This document shows positions 43,122 to 50,256 of a DNA stretch of 64,000 bases, in pieces. Each line of letters opens with the position of its first letter. The stretch's first letter is position 1. Made by a program: the position numbers and the translations under genes. The notes under the pieces were generated by a model. The model searched no databases. It saw only the letters and a program-made list of their open reading frames with translations, and was not told the origin of the DNA. Source of the stretch: Streptomyces sp. XY006 (lineage in GTDB: Bacteria; Actinomycetota; Actinomycetes; Streptomycetales; Streptomycetaceae); assembly GCF_002237655.1 (NCBI RefSeq), contig NZ_NOKT01000002.1, positions 124,001-188,000 of the forward strand, given 5' to 3'.

Positions 43122-44164
43122 TGCCGCTCCTCGCCCAGCACCACCTTGAGCGCACCGGTGTCGGCGGCCCGGGCGAAGACGTCGTACGCCTCCTCCATGC
43201 GGCTCGGCGGGAAGGTGTGGGTGACCAGCTGCCCGGTGGGCAGGCGGCCGGCGGCCGCCATCCGGAGCAGGGTGGGAGTGGAGTAGGTGTCCACCAGCCC
43301 GGTGGTGAGGGTGACGTTCTTGATCCACAGGTCTTCCAGGTGCAGGGTCGCGGGCTTTCCGTGCACGCCGACGTTGGCGACGTGCCCGCCGGGACGCACC
43401 ATGCGCGTGCAGAGTTCGAAGGTCTCCGGGACGCCGACCGCCTCGACGGTCACGTCCGCGCCGAGCCCGTCGGTCAGGTCCGCGATCAGCTGCTCGGGTT
43501 CCTCCCGGGCGTCCGCCACCGCGTCCGCGCCGAGCCGCCGGGCGGCCTCCAGCCGCGGTGCCGCCACGTCGACGGCGATGATCCGCTCGGGCGCGAACAG
43601 CCGGGCCGTGGCGACGGCCGCGAGGCCGATGGGCCCGGCCCCGACGACGGCGACGGTGTCCCCGGGCCGTACGCGGCCGTTGAGCACGCCGACCTCGTAG
43701 GCGGTGGGGAAGATGTCGGCCAGCAGCACGGCGTCCCTGCTGTCGAGGGAGGCGGGCAGCGGGTGCAGGGAGAGGTCGGCGTACGGCACGCGGACGTACT
43801 CGGCCTGGGTGCCGTCGATCAGGTGGCCGAGGATCCAGCCTCCGCCGCCCCGGCACTGGCCGTACATGCCCTCGCGGCAGAAGCGGCAGCGACCGCAGGC
43901 GGTGATGCAGGAGACGAGGACCCGGTCCCCCGGACGCACGGTGCGCACGTCACCGCCGACGTCGACGATCTCGCCGACCGCCTCGTGGCCGAGCACCGTG
44001 CCGGGGCGTACCTCCGGGACGTCGCCTTTGAGGATGTGTAGGTCCGTTCCGCAGATGGTGACGGCGTCGACCCGCACGATCGCGTCGGTCGCCTCCTTGA
44101 CGGCCGGGTCCGGGACGTCCTGCCAGGCGGACTGTCCGGGACCGTGGAAGACGTAGCCCTTCAT
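43091..44164 (-). CDS. Zinc-dependent alcohol dehydrogenase (MDR family)
   Basis: The 357-aa protein has the catalytic zinc site VDAVTICGTDLHILKGD (Cys), GHEAVGEIVDVG (His-Glu) and the structural zinc loop SCITACGRCRFCREGMYGQC. The NAD motif is VAVVGAGPIGLAAVATARLF followed by VDVAAPRLEAARRLGA, so NAD is favoured. TICGTDLHILKGDVPEV is typical of Streptomyces ADHs near stress genes. ATG 44164 has GGTGGGAACG upstream, much like the USP gene at 40830. Paired boxes lie at 44246-44279. A fermentative or redox-balancing role during oxygen limitation is inferred. Confidence 0.9.
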   Translation of the reverse strand: MKGYVFHGPGQSAWQDVPDPAVKEATDAIVRVDAVTICGTDLHILKGDVPEVRPGTVLGHEAVGEIVDVGGDVRTVRPGDRVLVSCITACGRCRFCREGMYGQCRGGGGWILGHLIDGTQAEYVRVPYADLSLHPLPASLDSRDAVLLADIFPTAYEVGVLNGRVRPGDTVAVVGAGPIGLAAVATARLFAPERIIAVDVAAPRLEAARRLGADAVADAREEPEQLIADLTDGLGADVTVEAVGVPETFELCTRMVRPGGHVANVGVHGKPATLHLEDLWIKNVTLTTGLVDTYSTPTLLRMAAAGRLPTGQLVTHTFPPSRMEEAYDVFARAADTGALKVVLGEERHEDVVPYRAA

Positions 44165-44245
44165 GGCGTTCCCACCTTCCTGGCGCGGGCGATCTGCCCC
44201 GTTCTGCCGCAGTTCCAGCTTCGCGCGGATCGGTGCGACGCGCTT

Positions 44246-44279
44246 GGGCCGGACGGCCCCGTCCCGGTCCGCAGGGCCC
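44246..44279. promoter_or_regulatory. Paired DevR/OsdR-like boxes upstream of the alcohol dehydrogenase
   Basis: GGGCCGGACGGCCC (44246-44259, perfect) and GGTCCGCAGGGCCC (44266-44279, two mismatches) are centred 20 bp apart, 82-115 bp upstream of the dehydrogenase start on the minus strand. Confidence 0.6.
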
Positions 44280-44293
44280 TGTGCGGCCGGCGG

Positions 44294-44407
44294 GGTCCGG
44301 GCGGCGTCCGGCGGGCCCGGGCGGCCCACGAGGTCCGGGCGGCGTCCGGCGGGCCCGGGCGGCCCGCGGGGTCCGGGCGGCATCGGGCGGGCCCTGGGCG
44401 GCCGTCG
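44294..44407. repeat. Three 38-bp tandem repeats
   Basis: Units start at 44294, 44332 and 44370, each beginning GGTCCGGGCGGCGTCCGGCG and continuing into a GGCCCGGGCGGCCC stretch; the third is diverged. They occupy the middle of the 336-bp gap between the alcohol dehydrogenase and STAS genes, between their two box pairs. No gene is present. Confidence 0.8.
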
Positions 44408-44427
44408 GGCGGGGGCCTGCCGGGAAG

Positions 44428-44465
44428 GGTTCTTACGGCCCTGCCCGACATGGGCCGACCGGCCC
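44428..44465. promoter_or_regulatory. DevR/OsdR-like boxes upstream of the STAS gene
   Basis: GGGCCGACCGGCCC (44452-44465) is a perfect box ending 36 bp before the STAS start. A weaker GGTTCTTACGGCCC (44428-44441) is centred 24 bp further upstream. With DevR-type placement near -42, transcription would start at or next to the ATG at 44501. Confidence 0.55.
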
Positions 44466-44500
44466 TACCGCGCGCCCCGCCGGCAGGCTTTGCTCGGACC

Positions 44501-44884
44501 ATGTCCGAGACCACCAGCAGGTCCACCCCCCGGCCGGCCACGGGCGCGGCCCGCGTCGTGACGGTGCGCGGCGAGATGGACCTGCTCACGGCGCCGGCCC
44601 TGCGGGACCGGCTCGATCTGCTGACCGCCGGCCCGTGCCCCGACCTGGTGCTGGACCTGCGGGCCGTCTCCTTCATCGACTGCGCGGGGCTCGGCGTCCT
44701 GTGCCGGGTCCGCAACCGCGTGCTCGCGCGCCGGGGCCGGCTGCGCCTGGTCGGTGGCGGGACCTTCCTGCGGCGCCTGTTCCGGAACACCGGTGTGGCC
44801 GGGGCCTTCGAGGTCCTGCCGGGCCTGCCGGCGAGCGCCGCCGACACGGTGAGCGCGCGTGCCGCGGGCGAGACCGGGGGCTGA
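44501..44884 (+). CDS. STAS domain anti-sigma factor antagonist
   Basis: The 127-aa protein reads ARVVTVRGEMDLLTAPALRDRLDLL, then DLVLDLRAVSFIDCAGLGVLCRVRNRV (the DSxGL-type site is DCAGL, Cys replacing the phospho-Ser) and RLRLVGGGTFLRRLFRNTGVAGAF. Streptomyces has many such SpoIIAA-like proteins. A Cys at the acceptor site suggests it cannot be controlled by Ser phosphorylation in the usual way. There is no clear SD; TTTGCT lies 6 nt before the ATG, so translation may be leaderless. A perfect box ends 36 bp upstream. Confidence 0.85.
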   Translation: MSETTSRSTPRPATGAARVVTVRGEMDLLTAPALRDRLDLLTAGPCPDLVLDLRAVSFIDCAGLGVLCRVRNRVLARRGRLRLVGGGTFLRRLFRNTGVAGAFEVLPGLPASAADTVSARAAGETGG

Positions 44885-44916
44885 CGACGACGCCGGGGGT
44901 CCGCCGCCGTGGGGCA

Positions 44917-45795
44917 TCACGGCTCGGGGACGACCGCCACGGGACACTCGGCGTGGTGCAGGACGCCGTGGGTGACCCGGCCGATGTGCAGGCCGAAGCG
45001 TCCGTGGGGGCGACGGGCACCGATGACGAGGAGAGCGGCGTCGGCCGAGGCGTCCAGCAGCGCGGTGCGGGCGTGGCCCTCGACGGTCCGCCGGTGCACC
45101 TCGACGTCCGGGTGCTCCTCGGCCGGGCCGCGCAGCACGGCCTCCAGCGTCTCGGCGGCGCGCTGCCGGTAGGCGTCGGCGGGTTCGCCGGTGAACAGGG
45201 GGAAGTCGGTGGACTCCGGTGCCGGCCGGTGCCAGGCGCGGACGGCCTCCAGCGGCACCCGGCGCCGGGCCGCTTCCCGGAACGCGAAGCGCACCGCCCG
45301 CGTGGCGTCCGGTTCGCCCGGGACGCCCACGACGACGCGCCGGCCCGGCCCGGGCGCACCGCCCTGCCCGTCGGCGTCGCCGCGCACCACGACCACCGGC
45401 CCGTCGGCACGCCCGGCCACGGCCAGGCCGACCGAGCCCAGCAGCAGCTCGCCGGCGCCGCCGCGCCCGCGGTTGCCCACGACCAGGGCCGAGGCCTTGC
45501 TCGCCGCACGGCGCAGCACGGGGACCGGTCCCGCCGCCACGACCTCGGTGGTGACCTTCATGCCGGGCACGCGCCGGCGGGCGCGTCTGGCCGCCGCCAC
45601 CACGAGGACGTCGGTGAGCATCCGCTCCGACCGTTGCGGACCGGTGGGGAAGACGGCCTGTTCATAGCGCTCCCACAGGGACGCGTACAGCACGTGCAGC
45701 GGGACCTCGCGCAGCGCGGCCTCGTCGGCCGCCCAGTCCACGGCCCGCAGGCTGGACTCGGAGCCGTCCACGCCGACGACGATCGGCAGGTCCAT
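44917..45795 (-). CDS. Universal stress protein, two USP domains (copy 2)
   Basis: This 292-aa protein is paralogous to 39949-40830. Domain 1 starts PIVVGVDGSESSLRAVDWAADEAA, has YASLWERYEQA and ends with the nucleotide loop [25 protein letters not shown]. Domain 2 ends IGARRPHGRFGLHIGRVTHGVLHHAECPVAVVPEP. AAGGGTGAAGACG precedes the ATG. It is convergent with the STAS gene. Its upstream region carries a pair of palindromes at 45921-45954, separate from the pair that faces the D-lactate dehydrogenase. Confidence 0.9.
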   Translation of the reverse strand: MDLPIVVGVDGSESSLRAVDWAADEAALREVPLHVLYASLWERYEQAVFPTGPQRSERMLTDVLVVAAARRARRRVPGMKVTTEVVAAGPVPVLRRAASKASALVVGNRGRGGAGELLLGSVGLAVAGRADGPVVVVRGDADGQGGAPGPGRRVVVGVPGEPDATRAVRFAFREAARRRVPLEAVRAWHRPAPESTDFPLFTGEPADAYRQRAAETLEAVLRGPAEEHPDVEVHRRTVEGHARTALLDASADAALLVIGARRPHGRFGLHIGRVTHGVLHHAECPVAVVPEP

Positions 45796-45920
45796 CGTCT
45801 TCACCCTTCTGCCCGTGCCGCCCGCCCCGCCTTCCCGCCTTCCCGCACGAACGCTTCTCGTGCCACAGCAGCATCGTCTCGCCAGTCGCAGCATCGCGCC
45901 GAGGGGTGGGCCGCGTGGAG

Positions 45921-45954
45921 GGGCCGCAGGTCCCCGGTCGGGACCGACCGGCCC
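45921..45954. promoter_or_regulatory. Paired DevR/OsdR-like boxes upstream of USP copy 2
   Basis: GGGCCGCAGGTCCC (45921-45934, two mismatches) and GGACCGACCGGCCC (45941-45954, one mismatch) are centred 20 bp apart, about 126 bp from the USP start. The long distance lowers confidence. Confidence 0.5.
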
Positions 45955-46012
45955 GGGTCGACGCGTCGGCCCCGCGCGCGGCCGATCGGGAGGGAGGGAC
46001 GGAGGCGGAGCC

Positions 46013-46048
46013 GGGCCGTCCGGCCCTGCGGGCGGGGCCGGACGGCCC
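46013..46048. promoter_or_regulatory. Paired DevR/OsdR-like boxes upstream of the D-lactate dehydrogenase
   Basis: GGGCCGTCCGGCCC (46013-46026) and GGGCCGGACGGCCC (46035-46048) are both perfect and are reverse complements of each other. They are centred 22 bp apart, 64-99 bp upstream of the ATG at 46112. This is the cleanest pair in the window. Confidence 0.65.
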
Positions 46049-46111
46049 GGGCGGGAACGCCGGGAGCCGCCTAGGGTCGTTGCCGGGACGAGTCACCGAG
46101 GCGGGAGCGGA

Positions 46112-47137
46112 ATGGACGTGAAGATCATCGCGTACGGAGTCCTCACCGACGAGCGGCCTTTGCTGCGGGATGCCTTCGACCGGAGGTTCGGCGACCGGTA
46201 CGAACTGCGCTGCCTGGAGCCGTTCCTCGACCGGGACACCGCGCCCACCGCCGCGGGTCACCGGATCGTCCTCAGCAGCGTCAACGACGTCCTGGACGCC
46301 GAGGTGCTGCGGAGCCTGGCCGGGGCCGGCGTCGAGATGATCGCCCAGCGGGCCACCGGCTACAACAACATCGATCTGGACGTGGCCCGGGAACTCGGCC
46401 TGACCGTCGCGCGGGTCTCGTACTACTCGCCCTACTCGGTCGCGGAGTTCGCCTGGGCGCTGGCCCTGGCCGTCGGCCGCCGCGTCGTGCGGGCCGCGCA
46501 CCGCACGCGCGAGTTCGACTTCCGCCTCGACGGCCTGCTCGGCCGGGACCTCCACGGCCGGACCGTGGGCGTGGTGGGCACGGGCAAGATCGGCACGGCG
46601 TTCACACGCATCGCGCACGGCTTCGGGATGCGCCTGCTGGGCTGGGACGTCGCCGAGAACCCCGAGTGCCTGGCGCTCGGCATGAAGTACGTCCCGCGCG
46701 AGCGGCTGTTCGCCGAGTCCGACCTGGTCAGCCTGCACGTGCCGCTGCTGCCGGACACGCACCATCTGGTGGACGCCTCGATGCTGGACCTGATGAAGGC
46801 GGACGCCGTCCTGGTCAACTCCAGCCGCGGCGGGCTGGTCGACACGGACGCCCTGCTGGCCACCCTGCGCGCCGGGCGGCTCGCCGGTGTGGGCCTCGAC
46901 GTGTACGAGGAGGAGGCCGGGGTGTTCTTCCTGGACAAGTCCCTGGAGGTGATGACCGACGAACGCCTCGCCCGGCTGATGACCTTCCCCAACGTGCTGG
47001 TCACCTCGCACCAGGCGTACTTCACCCGGGACGCCGTGGGCCAGATCGCCGAGACCACCGCACGCAACGTCGAGGACCACACCACGGGCCGCACGAGCGA
47101 CAACACCCTGATCGGCCCCGGCACCCGAGGACGCTAG
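46112..47137 (+). CDS. D-2-hydroxyacid dehydrogenase, fermentative D-lactate dehydrogenase type
   Basis: The 341-aa enzyme has IAQRATGYNNIDLDVARELGLTVARVSYYSPYSVAEFAWALAL (catalytic Arg region), the NAD motif TVGVVGTGKIGTAF (GxGxxG), LVNSSRGGLVDTDALLATL (Arg), GLDVYEEEAGVFF (Glu) and LVTSHQAYFTRDAV (His). ARVSYYSPYSVAEFA and the EEEAGVFF loop are hallmarks of LdhA-type D-lactate dehydrogenases, which reduce pyruvate with NADH during oxygen limitation. Start ATG 46112 follows GGGAGCGGA. The two perfect palindromes upstream suggest oxygen-dependent control. Confidence 0.88.
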   Translation: MDVKIIAYGVLTDERPLLRDAFDRRFGDRYELRCLEPFLDRDTAPTAAGHRIVLSSVNDVLDAEVLRSLAGAGVEMIAQRATGYNNIDLDVARELGLTVARVSYYSPYSVAEFAWALALAVGRRVVRAAHRTREFDFRLDGLLGRDLHGRTVGVVGTGKIGTAFTRIAHGFGMRLLGWDVAENPECLALGMKYVPRERLFAESDLVSLHVPLLPDTHHLVDASMLDLMKADAVLVNSSRGGLVDTDALLATLRAGRLAGVGLDVYEEEAGVFFLDKSLEVMTDERLARLMTFPNVLVTSHQAYFTRDAVGQIAETTARNVEDHTTGRTSDNTLIGPGTRGR

Positions 47138-47504
47138 GCATCCGGCCGACCTCGCCGCCCGAGGGCGTTTGCCGCCGGTCGCTCCCGCTCAGGCAAGTGG
47201 CCGCACTGCCCGGGCAGGCCTCGACCGGGTGCCGCCGGGCGGTCAGGGCGGGCGTCGACCGGGTGCCGCCGGGCGGTCAGGGCGGGCGTCGACCGGGTGC
47301 CGCCGGGCGGCCGGGCCGGGGGCCCACCGGGTGTCCGTGGAGGGGCCGGTAGGCTGAGGCTGCTGTCGTCCCTTGCCCGGGGGGCAGTGCGGCGGTGGGG
47401 CCCGCCGGAGCCAACCGTGGCCGGGCCGGCCGCCAACGGTCCCTGCCTGACCCCTCCGCGTGCCCGCGCGCGGTCCGAGCCGATCAGGTAGGAGCCTGGA
47501 CGCC
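47138..47504. other. 367-bp gap with tandem repeat, upstream of the CrcB pair
   Basis: Apart from the 34-bp repeats at 47221-47310 I see no gene here. I looked for the fluoride riboswitch that often precedes crcB and did not recognise its conserved pseudoknot sequence. Confidence 0.5.
47221..47310. repeat. 34-bp tandem repeat, two perfect copies and one partial
   Basis: The unit TCGACCGGGTGCCGCCGGGC plus GGTCAGGGCGGGCG occurs at 47221-47254 and 47255-47288 without mismatch, then 22 bp of a third copy from 47289. Exact identity points to recent duplication. Confidence 0.9.
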
Positions 47505-48035
47505 GTGCGACCCGACCGCCCCGACGACACCTCCCCGGCCCCCGGATGGCAGGCGCAGCCCGTCGACCCCGACACGGCCGTCGATCCCTGGCCCCCGCGC
47601 CGCGCCCCGAGTCCCGGGCGGCGGCAGGCCGAGATCCTCGCCGCCGTCACGGCCGGCGGCGTCCTCGGCGCCTGCGCCCGCTACGGCGCCACCCTGCTGT
47701 GGCCCACCGTCCCGGGTGCCTTCCCGTGGACCACGTTCTGGATCAACGTCACCGGCTGCGCCGCCATGGGTGTGCTCATGGTGCTGATCACCGAGCGCAC
47801 CACCGCCCACCCCCTGGTGCGGCCCTTCCTCGGCACGGGCGTCCTGGGCGGCTACACCACGTTCTCCACCTACGCCGTGGACGCGCGCGCCCTGTTCGGC
47901 GACCACCGCGCCGGAACCGCCCTGCTCTATCTCGCCGCCACGCTCGTGGCCGCGCTGTTCGCCGTGTGGGCCGGGGCCGGGCTCACCCGGCTGCTCGCCC
48001 TGCCGCGGGCCACGAGGACGGAGGGCGAGGCGTGA
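47505..48035 (+). CDS. crcB: CrcB family fluoride channel, subunit 1
   Basis: The 176-aa protein has a Pro-rich 40-residue N-terminus and four spans. Signature segments are [35 protein letters not shown] (conserved Asn) and [18 protein letters not shown], the Fluc family motif (Phe and Thr lining the pore). The GTG start is chosen at 47505. Fluc channels export F- as dual-topology dimers; tandem genes usually form a heterodimer of opposite topologies. The next crcB overlaps its stop (GTGA). Confidence 0.88.
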   Translation: MRPDRPDDTSPAPGWQAQPVDPDTAVDPWPPRRAPSPGRRQAEILAAVTAGGVLGACARYGATLLWPTVPGAFPWTTFWINVTGCAAMGVLMVLITERTTAHPLVRPFLGTGVLGGYTTFSTYAVDARALFGDHRAGTALLYLAATLVAALFAVWAGAGLTRLLALPRATRTEGEA

Positions 48036-48406
48036 ACTGGCTGATGGTGGTCGTGGGGGCGGCGGTCGGCGCGCCCCTGCGCTATCTCGTCGACCGTGCC
48101 GTCCAGGCCCGGCACGGCGGCGTCTTCCCCTGGGGGACCGTCGTGGTGAACGTCGCCGCCTGCACGGTGCTCGGCTTCCTCACCGGCGCCGCCGCGGCCA
48201 CGACCGTGCCGCCCGCGCTGCAGCACCTGGTCGGACCCGGACTGTGCGCGACGCTGAGCACCTACTCCACGTTCTCCTTCGAGACCCTCCGGCTGGCCGA
48301 GACGGGCGCGAAACCGTCCGCCGCGGCCAACGTCGTCGTCAGCGTCGTCGCCGGTCTCGCCGCCGCCTTCCTCGGGGGCATGGCCGGGCAGGCCCTGCTG
48401 CGGTAG
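48032..48406 (+). CDS. crcB: CrcB family fluoride channel, subunit 2
   Basis: The 124-aa, four-span Fluc protein has [37 protein letters not shown] (Asn) and [21 protein letters not shown] (STYSTFS pore motif). Its GTG start overlaps the stop of the first crcB by four bases, so equal amounts of both subunits are expected. Together they make a heterodimeric F- channel in the membrane. Confidence 0.9.
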   Translation: MNWLMVVVGAAVGAPLRYLVDRAVQARHGGVFPWGTVVVNVAACTVLGFLTGAAAATTVPPALQHLVGPGLCATLSTYSTFSFETLRLAETGAKPSAAANVVVSVVAGLAAAFLGGMAGQALLR

Positions 48407-48438
48407 CCGCTCCCGCCCGAACCGCCCCCGGGCCCGCG

Positions 48439-49002
48439 TCAGACCGGGGCGAGCCGCGCCGCCCCGAAGGACACGTCGAAGCGGTCGCACCAGATGCTGA
48501 CGCTGCTGAACCGGCTCACGTCGACGTTCCCGGGAACGGCGTAGTTCTGGCTGCCCTTGTTGCCCTTCAGCTTGCCGAGGCTGACATGAGCGCCGTCGTC
48601 GAACACGTGCCAGCCGGCCCGGCCTTCCTTCACCGGCGCGTCGGTGAGCAACACGCGCAGGTCGGGGCCGTTGCTCGTGTCGAGCCGTTCCAGGCGGACC
48701 ACATGGCTGCCGTCCGCCAGCCGCAGAAGCTTCACGGTGCCGGAGGTGGTGTGCTCGTGGCTGATCAGCTCGCCGCTCGCGAGCGACTCGGGTCCGGCCG
48801 GGGCGGGCGAGGCGGACGCCCCGGACGGCGGTGCCGCCGCCGGCGGACGGGCGGCGTCGCCGGGCAGCGCCTCCCGCACGGTCTCGTCCTGCCAGAGCTT
48901 CCACGGCTGGAACCAGTACAGCCCGAAACCGGCCCCCGCAACCGCCACAGCCAGCACACCGATCACCCACGGCCTGACCAGCGCGCTCCACAGCCGTCCC
49001 AT
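48439..49002 (-). CDS. DM13 domain protein, membrane-anchored
   Basis: The 187-aa protein has one N-terminal span (VIGVLAVAVAGAGFGLYWF, about residues 13-31). A Pro/Ala-rich linker follows, then a DM13 domain: SGELISHEHTTSGTVKLLRLADGSHVVRLERLDTSNGPDLRVLLTD, ending GNVDVSRFSSVSIWCDRFDVSFGAARL. The conserved Cys in SIWCDRFDVSFG is the residue proposed for redox or ligand chemistry in DM13 proteins. ATG 49002 follows GGGGGCGGC. It is divergent from the epimerase gene. Confidence 0.82.
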   Translation of the reverse strand: MGRLWSALVRPWVIGVLAVAVAGAGFGLYWFQPWKLWQDETVREALPGDAARPPAAAPPSGASASPAPAGPESLASGELISHEHTTSGTVKLLRLADGSHVVRLERLDTSNGPDLRVLLTDAPVKEGRAGWHVFDDGAHVSLGKLKGNKGSQNYAVPGNVDVSRFSSVSIWCDRFDVSFGAARLAPV

Positions 49003-49078
49003 GCCGCCCCCTTTTCCGAGAGTCCGTCGTCCTGCCCCCATTCAACGCAAGGGGCGGGCGCGCGGGGCCGTCCGGGGG

Positions 49079-49095
49079 ATGACGAAACCCTTACG
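49079..49095. promoter_or_regulatory. Direct-repeat response-regulator site, distal epimerase/DM13 copy
   Basis: ATGACGAAACCCTTACG contains TGACG-N6-TTACG, two half-sites 11 bp apart. It lies between the divergent DM13 and epimerase genes. The same pattern recurs at 49140, 52130 and 55921. Confidence 0.55.
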
Positions 49096-49139
49096 GCCGC
49101 CGGGGCCCTCGCGTTCGCCGGACCGGCGCGCCCGTCGCC

Positions 49140-49155
49140 TTACGGAGTCGTGACG
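49140..49155 (+). promoter_or_regulatory. Direct-repeat response-regulator site, proximal epimerase copy
   Basis: TTACG-GAGTCG-TGACG has half-sites 11 bp apart, 51-66 bp upstream of the epimerase ATG. The -10-like TAGCGT is at 49194-49199, 38 bp further on. Confidence 0.55.
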
Positions 49156-49193
49156 TACGGGCGTCGTCCCGGGGCGCGGGGGCGGCGCGGCCC

Positions 49194-49208
49194 TAGCGTG
49201 GCCGTATG
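49194..49208 (+). promoter_or_regulatory. Leaderless promoter -10 and start of the epimerase gene
   Basis: TAGCGT GGCCGT ATG: a TAnnnT -10 hexamer exactly 6 nt before the start codon, with no SD. The same geometry recurs at 52180 (GT2), 52081 (response regulator), 55886 (molybdopterin oxidoreductase) and 55976 (membrane protein). Confidence 0.6.
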
Positions 49209-50207
49209 CGTGTACTGGTCACCGGCGGTGCCGGGTTCATCGGGTCCCATGTGGTCGCCGTCCTGCGGGAACGGGGGCACGAGGCGGTCGTGTTCGACGT
49301 GCGGGAGGACCCCGGCGCCGATGTGCGGGATCCGCGGGCCGTCCGCGGCGCCCTCGCCGGGGTGGACGCCGTGTGTCATCAGGCCGCGATGGTCGGGCTG
49401 GGCGACGGGGTCGCCGACGCGGCCGAGTACGTCTCGCGCAACGACCTGGGCACGGCCGTGCTGTTGTCCGCCATGGCGGACAGCGGCGTCGGGCATCTGG
49501 TGCTGGCCGGGTCGATGGTCGTCTACGGCGAGGGGCGGTACACCTGCCCGCGCCACGGGGCCGTACGGCCCGGGCCGCGGGCCGTCGCCGATCTGGAGGC
49601 GGGGCGGTTCGAGCCCGTCTGCCCGGTGTGCGGGGAGGACCTCCTGCCCGGGCTGGTCGGCGAGGACGCCCCGGCCGATCCCCGGAACGTGTACGCCACG
49701 ACCAAACTCGCCCAGGAGCACCTGGCCGCCGCCTGGGCCCGCTGCACCGGGGGTTCGGCCGTGTCGCTGCGGTACCACAACGTGTACGGACCGGGGATGC
49801 CCCGCGACACCCCGTACGCCGGTGTCGCCTCCTTCTTCCGCTCGGCGCTCGCCCGGGGCGAGGCGCCGCGCGTCTTCGAGGACGGCCGGCAGCGCCGGGA
49901 CTTCGTGCACGTCCGGGACGTGGCGGCGGCCAACGCGGTGGCGCTGGAGGCCCGGTCCGCGCCGGGGGCTCTCACGGCGTACAACACCGGCAGCGGCGAG
50001 GCGCACACCGTCGGCGGGATGGCCCGGGCCCTGGCCGCCGCGTACGGGGGTCCCGAGCCGTGCGTCACGGGCGAGTTCCGGCTCGGCGACGTACGGCACA
50101 TCACCGCGGACTCGGCGCGGCTGCGGCGCGAGCTCGGGTGGCGTCCCGAGGTCGGGTTCGAGGAAGGCATGGCGGAGTTCGCGCGGGCGGGGATGCGGGG
50201 GGTCTAG
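49206..50207 (+). CDS. NAD-dependent epimerase/dehydratase (extended SDR)
   Basis: The 333-aa protein starts MRVLVTGGAGFIGSHVVAVL (GxxGxxG) and continues VFDVREDPGADVRDPRA, DAVCHQAAMVG and the catalytic Ser region LAGSMVVYGEG. RNVYATTKLAQE holds the YxxxK pair. An insert with YTCPRHG and EPVCPVCGEDLLPG carries a CxxC that could bind zinc and is unusual for GalE-like enzymes. It likely converts a nucleotide sugar used by the glycosyltransferases downstream. The ATG has no SD and appears leaderless. Confidence 0.85.
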   Translation: MRVLVTGGAGFIGSHVVAVLRERGHEAVVFDVREDPGADVRDPRAVRGALAGVDAVCHQAAMVGLGDGVADAAEYVSRNDLGTAVLLSAMADSGVGHLVLAGSMVVYGEGRYTCPRHGAVRPGPRAVADLEAGRFEPVCPVCGEDLLPGLVGEDAPADPRNVYATTKLAQEHLAAAWARCTGGSAVSLRYHNVYGPGMPRDTPYAGVASFFRSALARGEAPRVFEDGRQRRDFVHVRDVAAANAVALEARSAPGALTAYNTGSGEAHTVGGMARALAAAYGGPEPCVTGEFRLGDVRHITADSARLRRELGWRPEVGFEEGMAEFARAGMRGV

Positions 50208-50212
50208 GGACC

Positions 50213-50256
50213 GGTGGTGCTGCCCGCATCAGGAAGCGGCGGTGGGCAGCACCACC
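50213..50256. terminator. Hairpin between convergent epimerase and histidine kinase
   Basis: GGTGGTGCTGCCC (50213-50225) and GGGCAGCACCACC (50244-50256) are perfect 13-bp arms with an 18-nt loop. The right arm overlaps the 3' end of the kinase gene (stop at 50229-50231). Confidence 0.7.

Noticed and set aside
47340..47504. Fluoride riboswitch upstream of the CrcB pair
   Set aside because: I could not find the conserved pseudoknot-forming sequence; a covariance-model search (Rfam fluoride model) would settle it.
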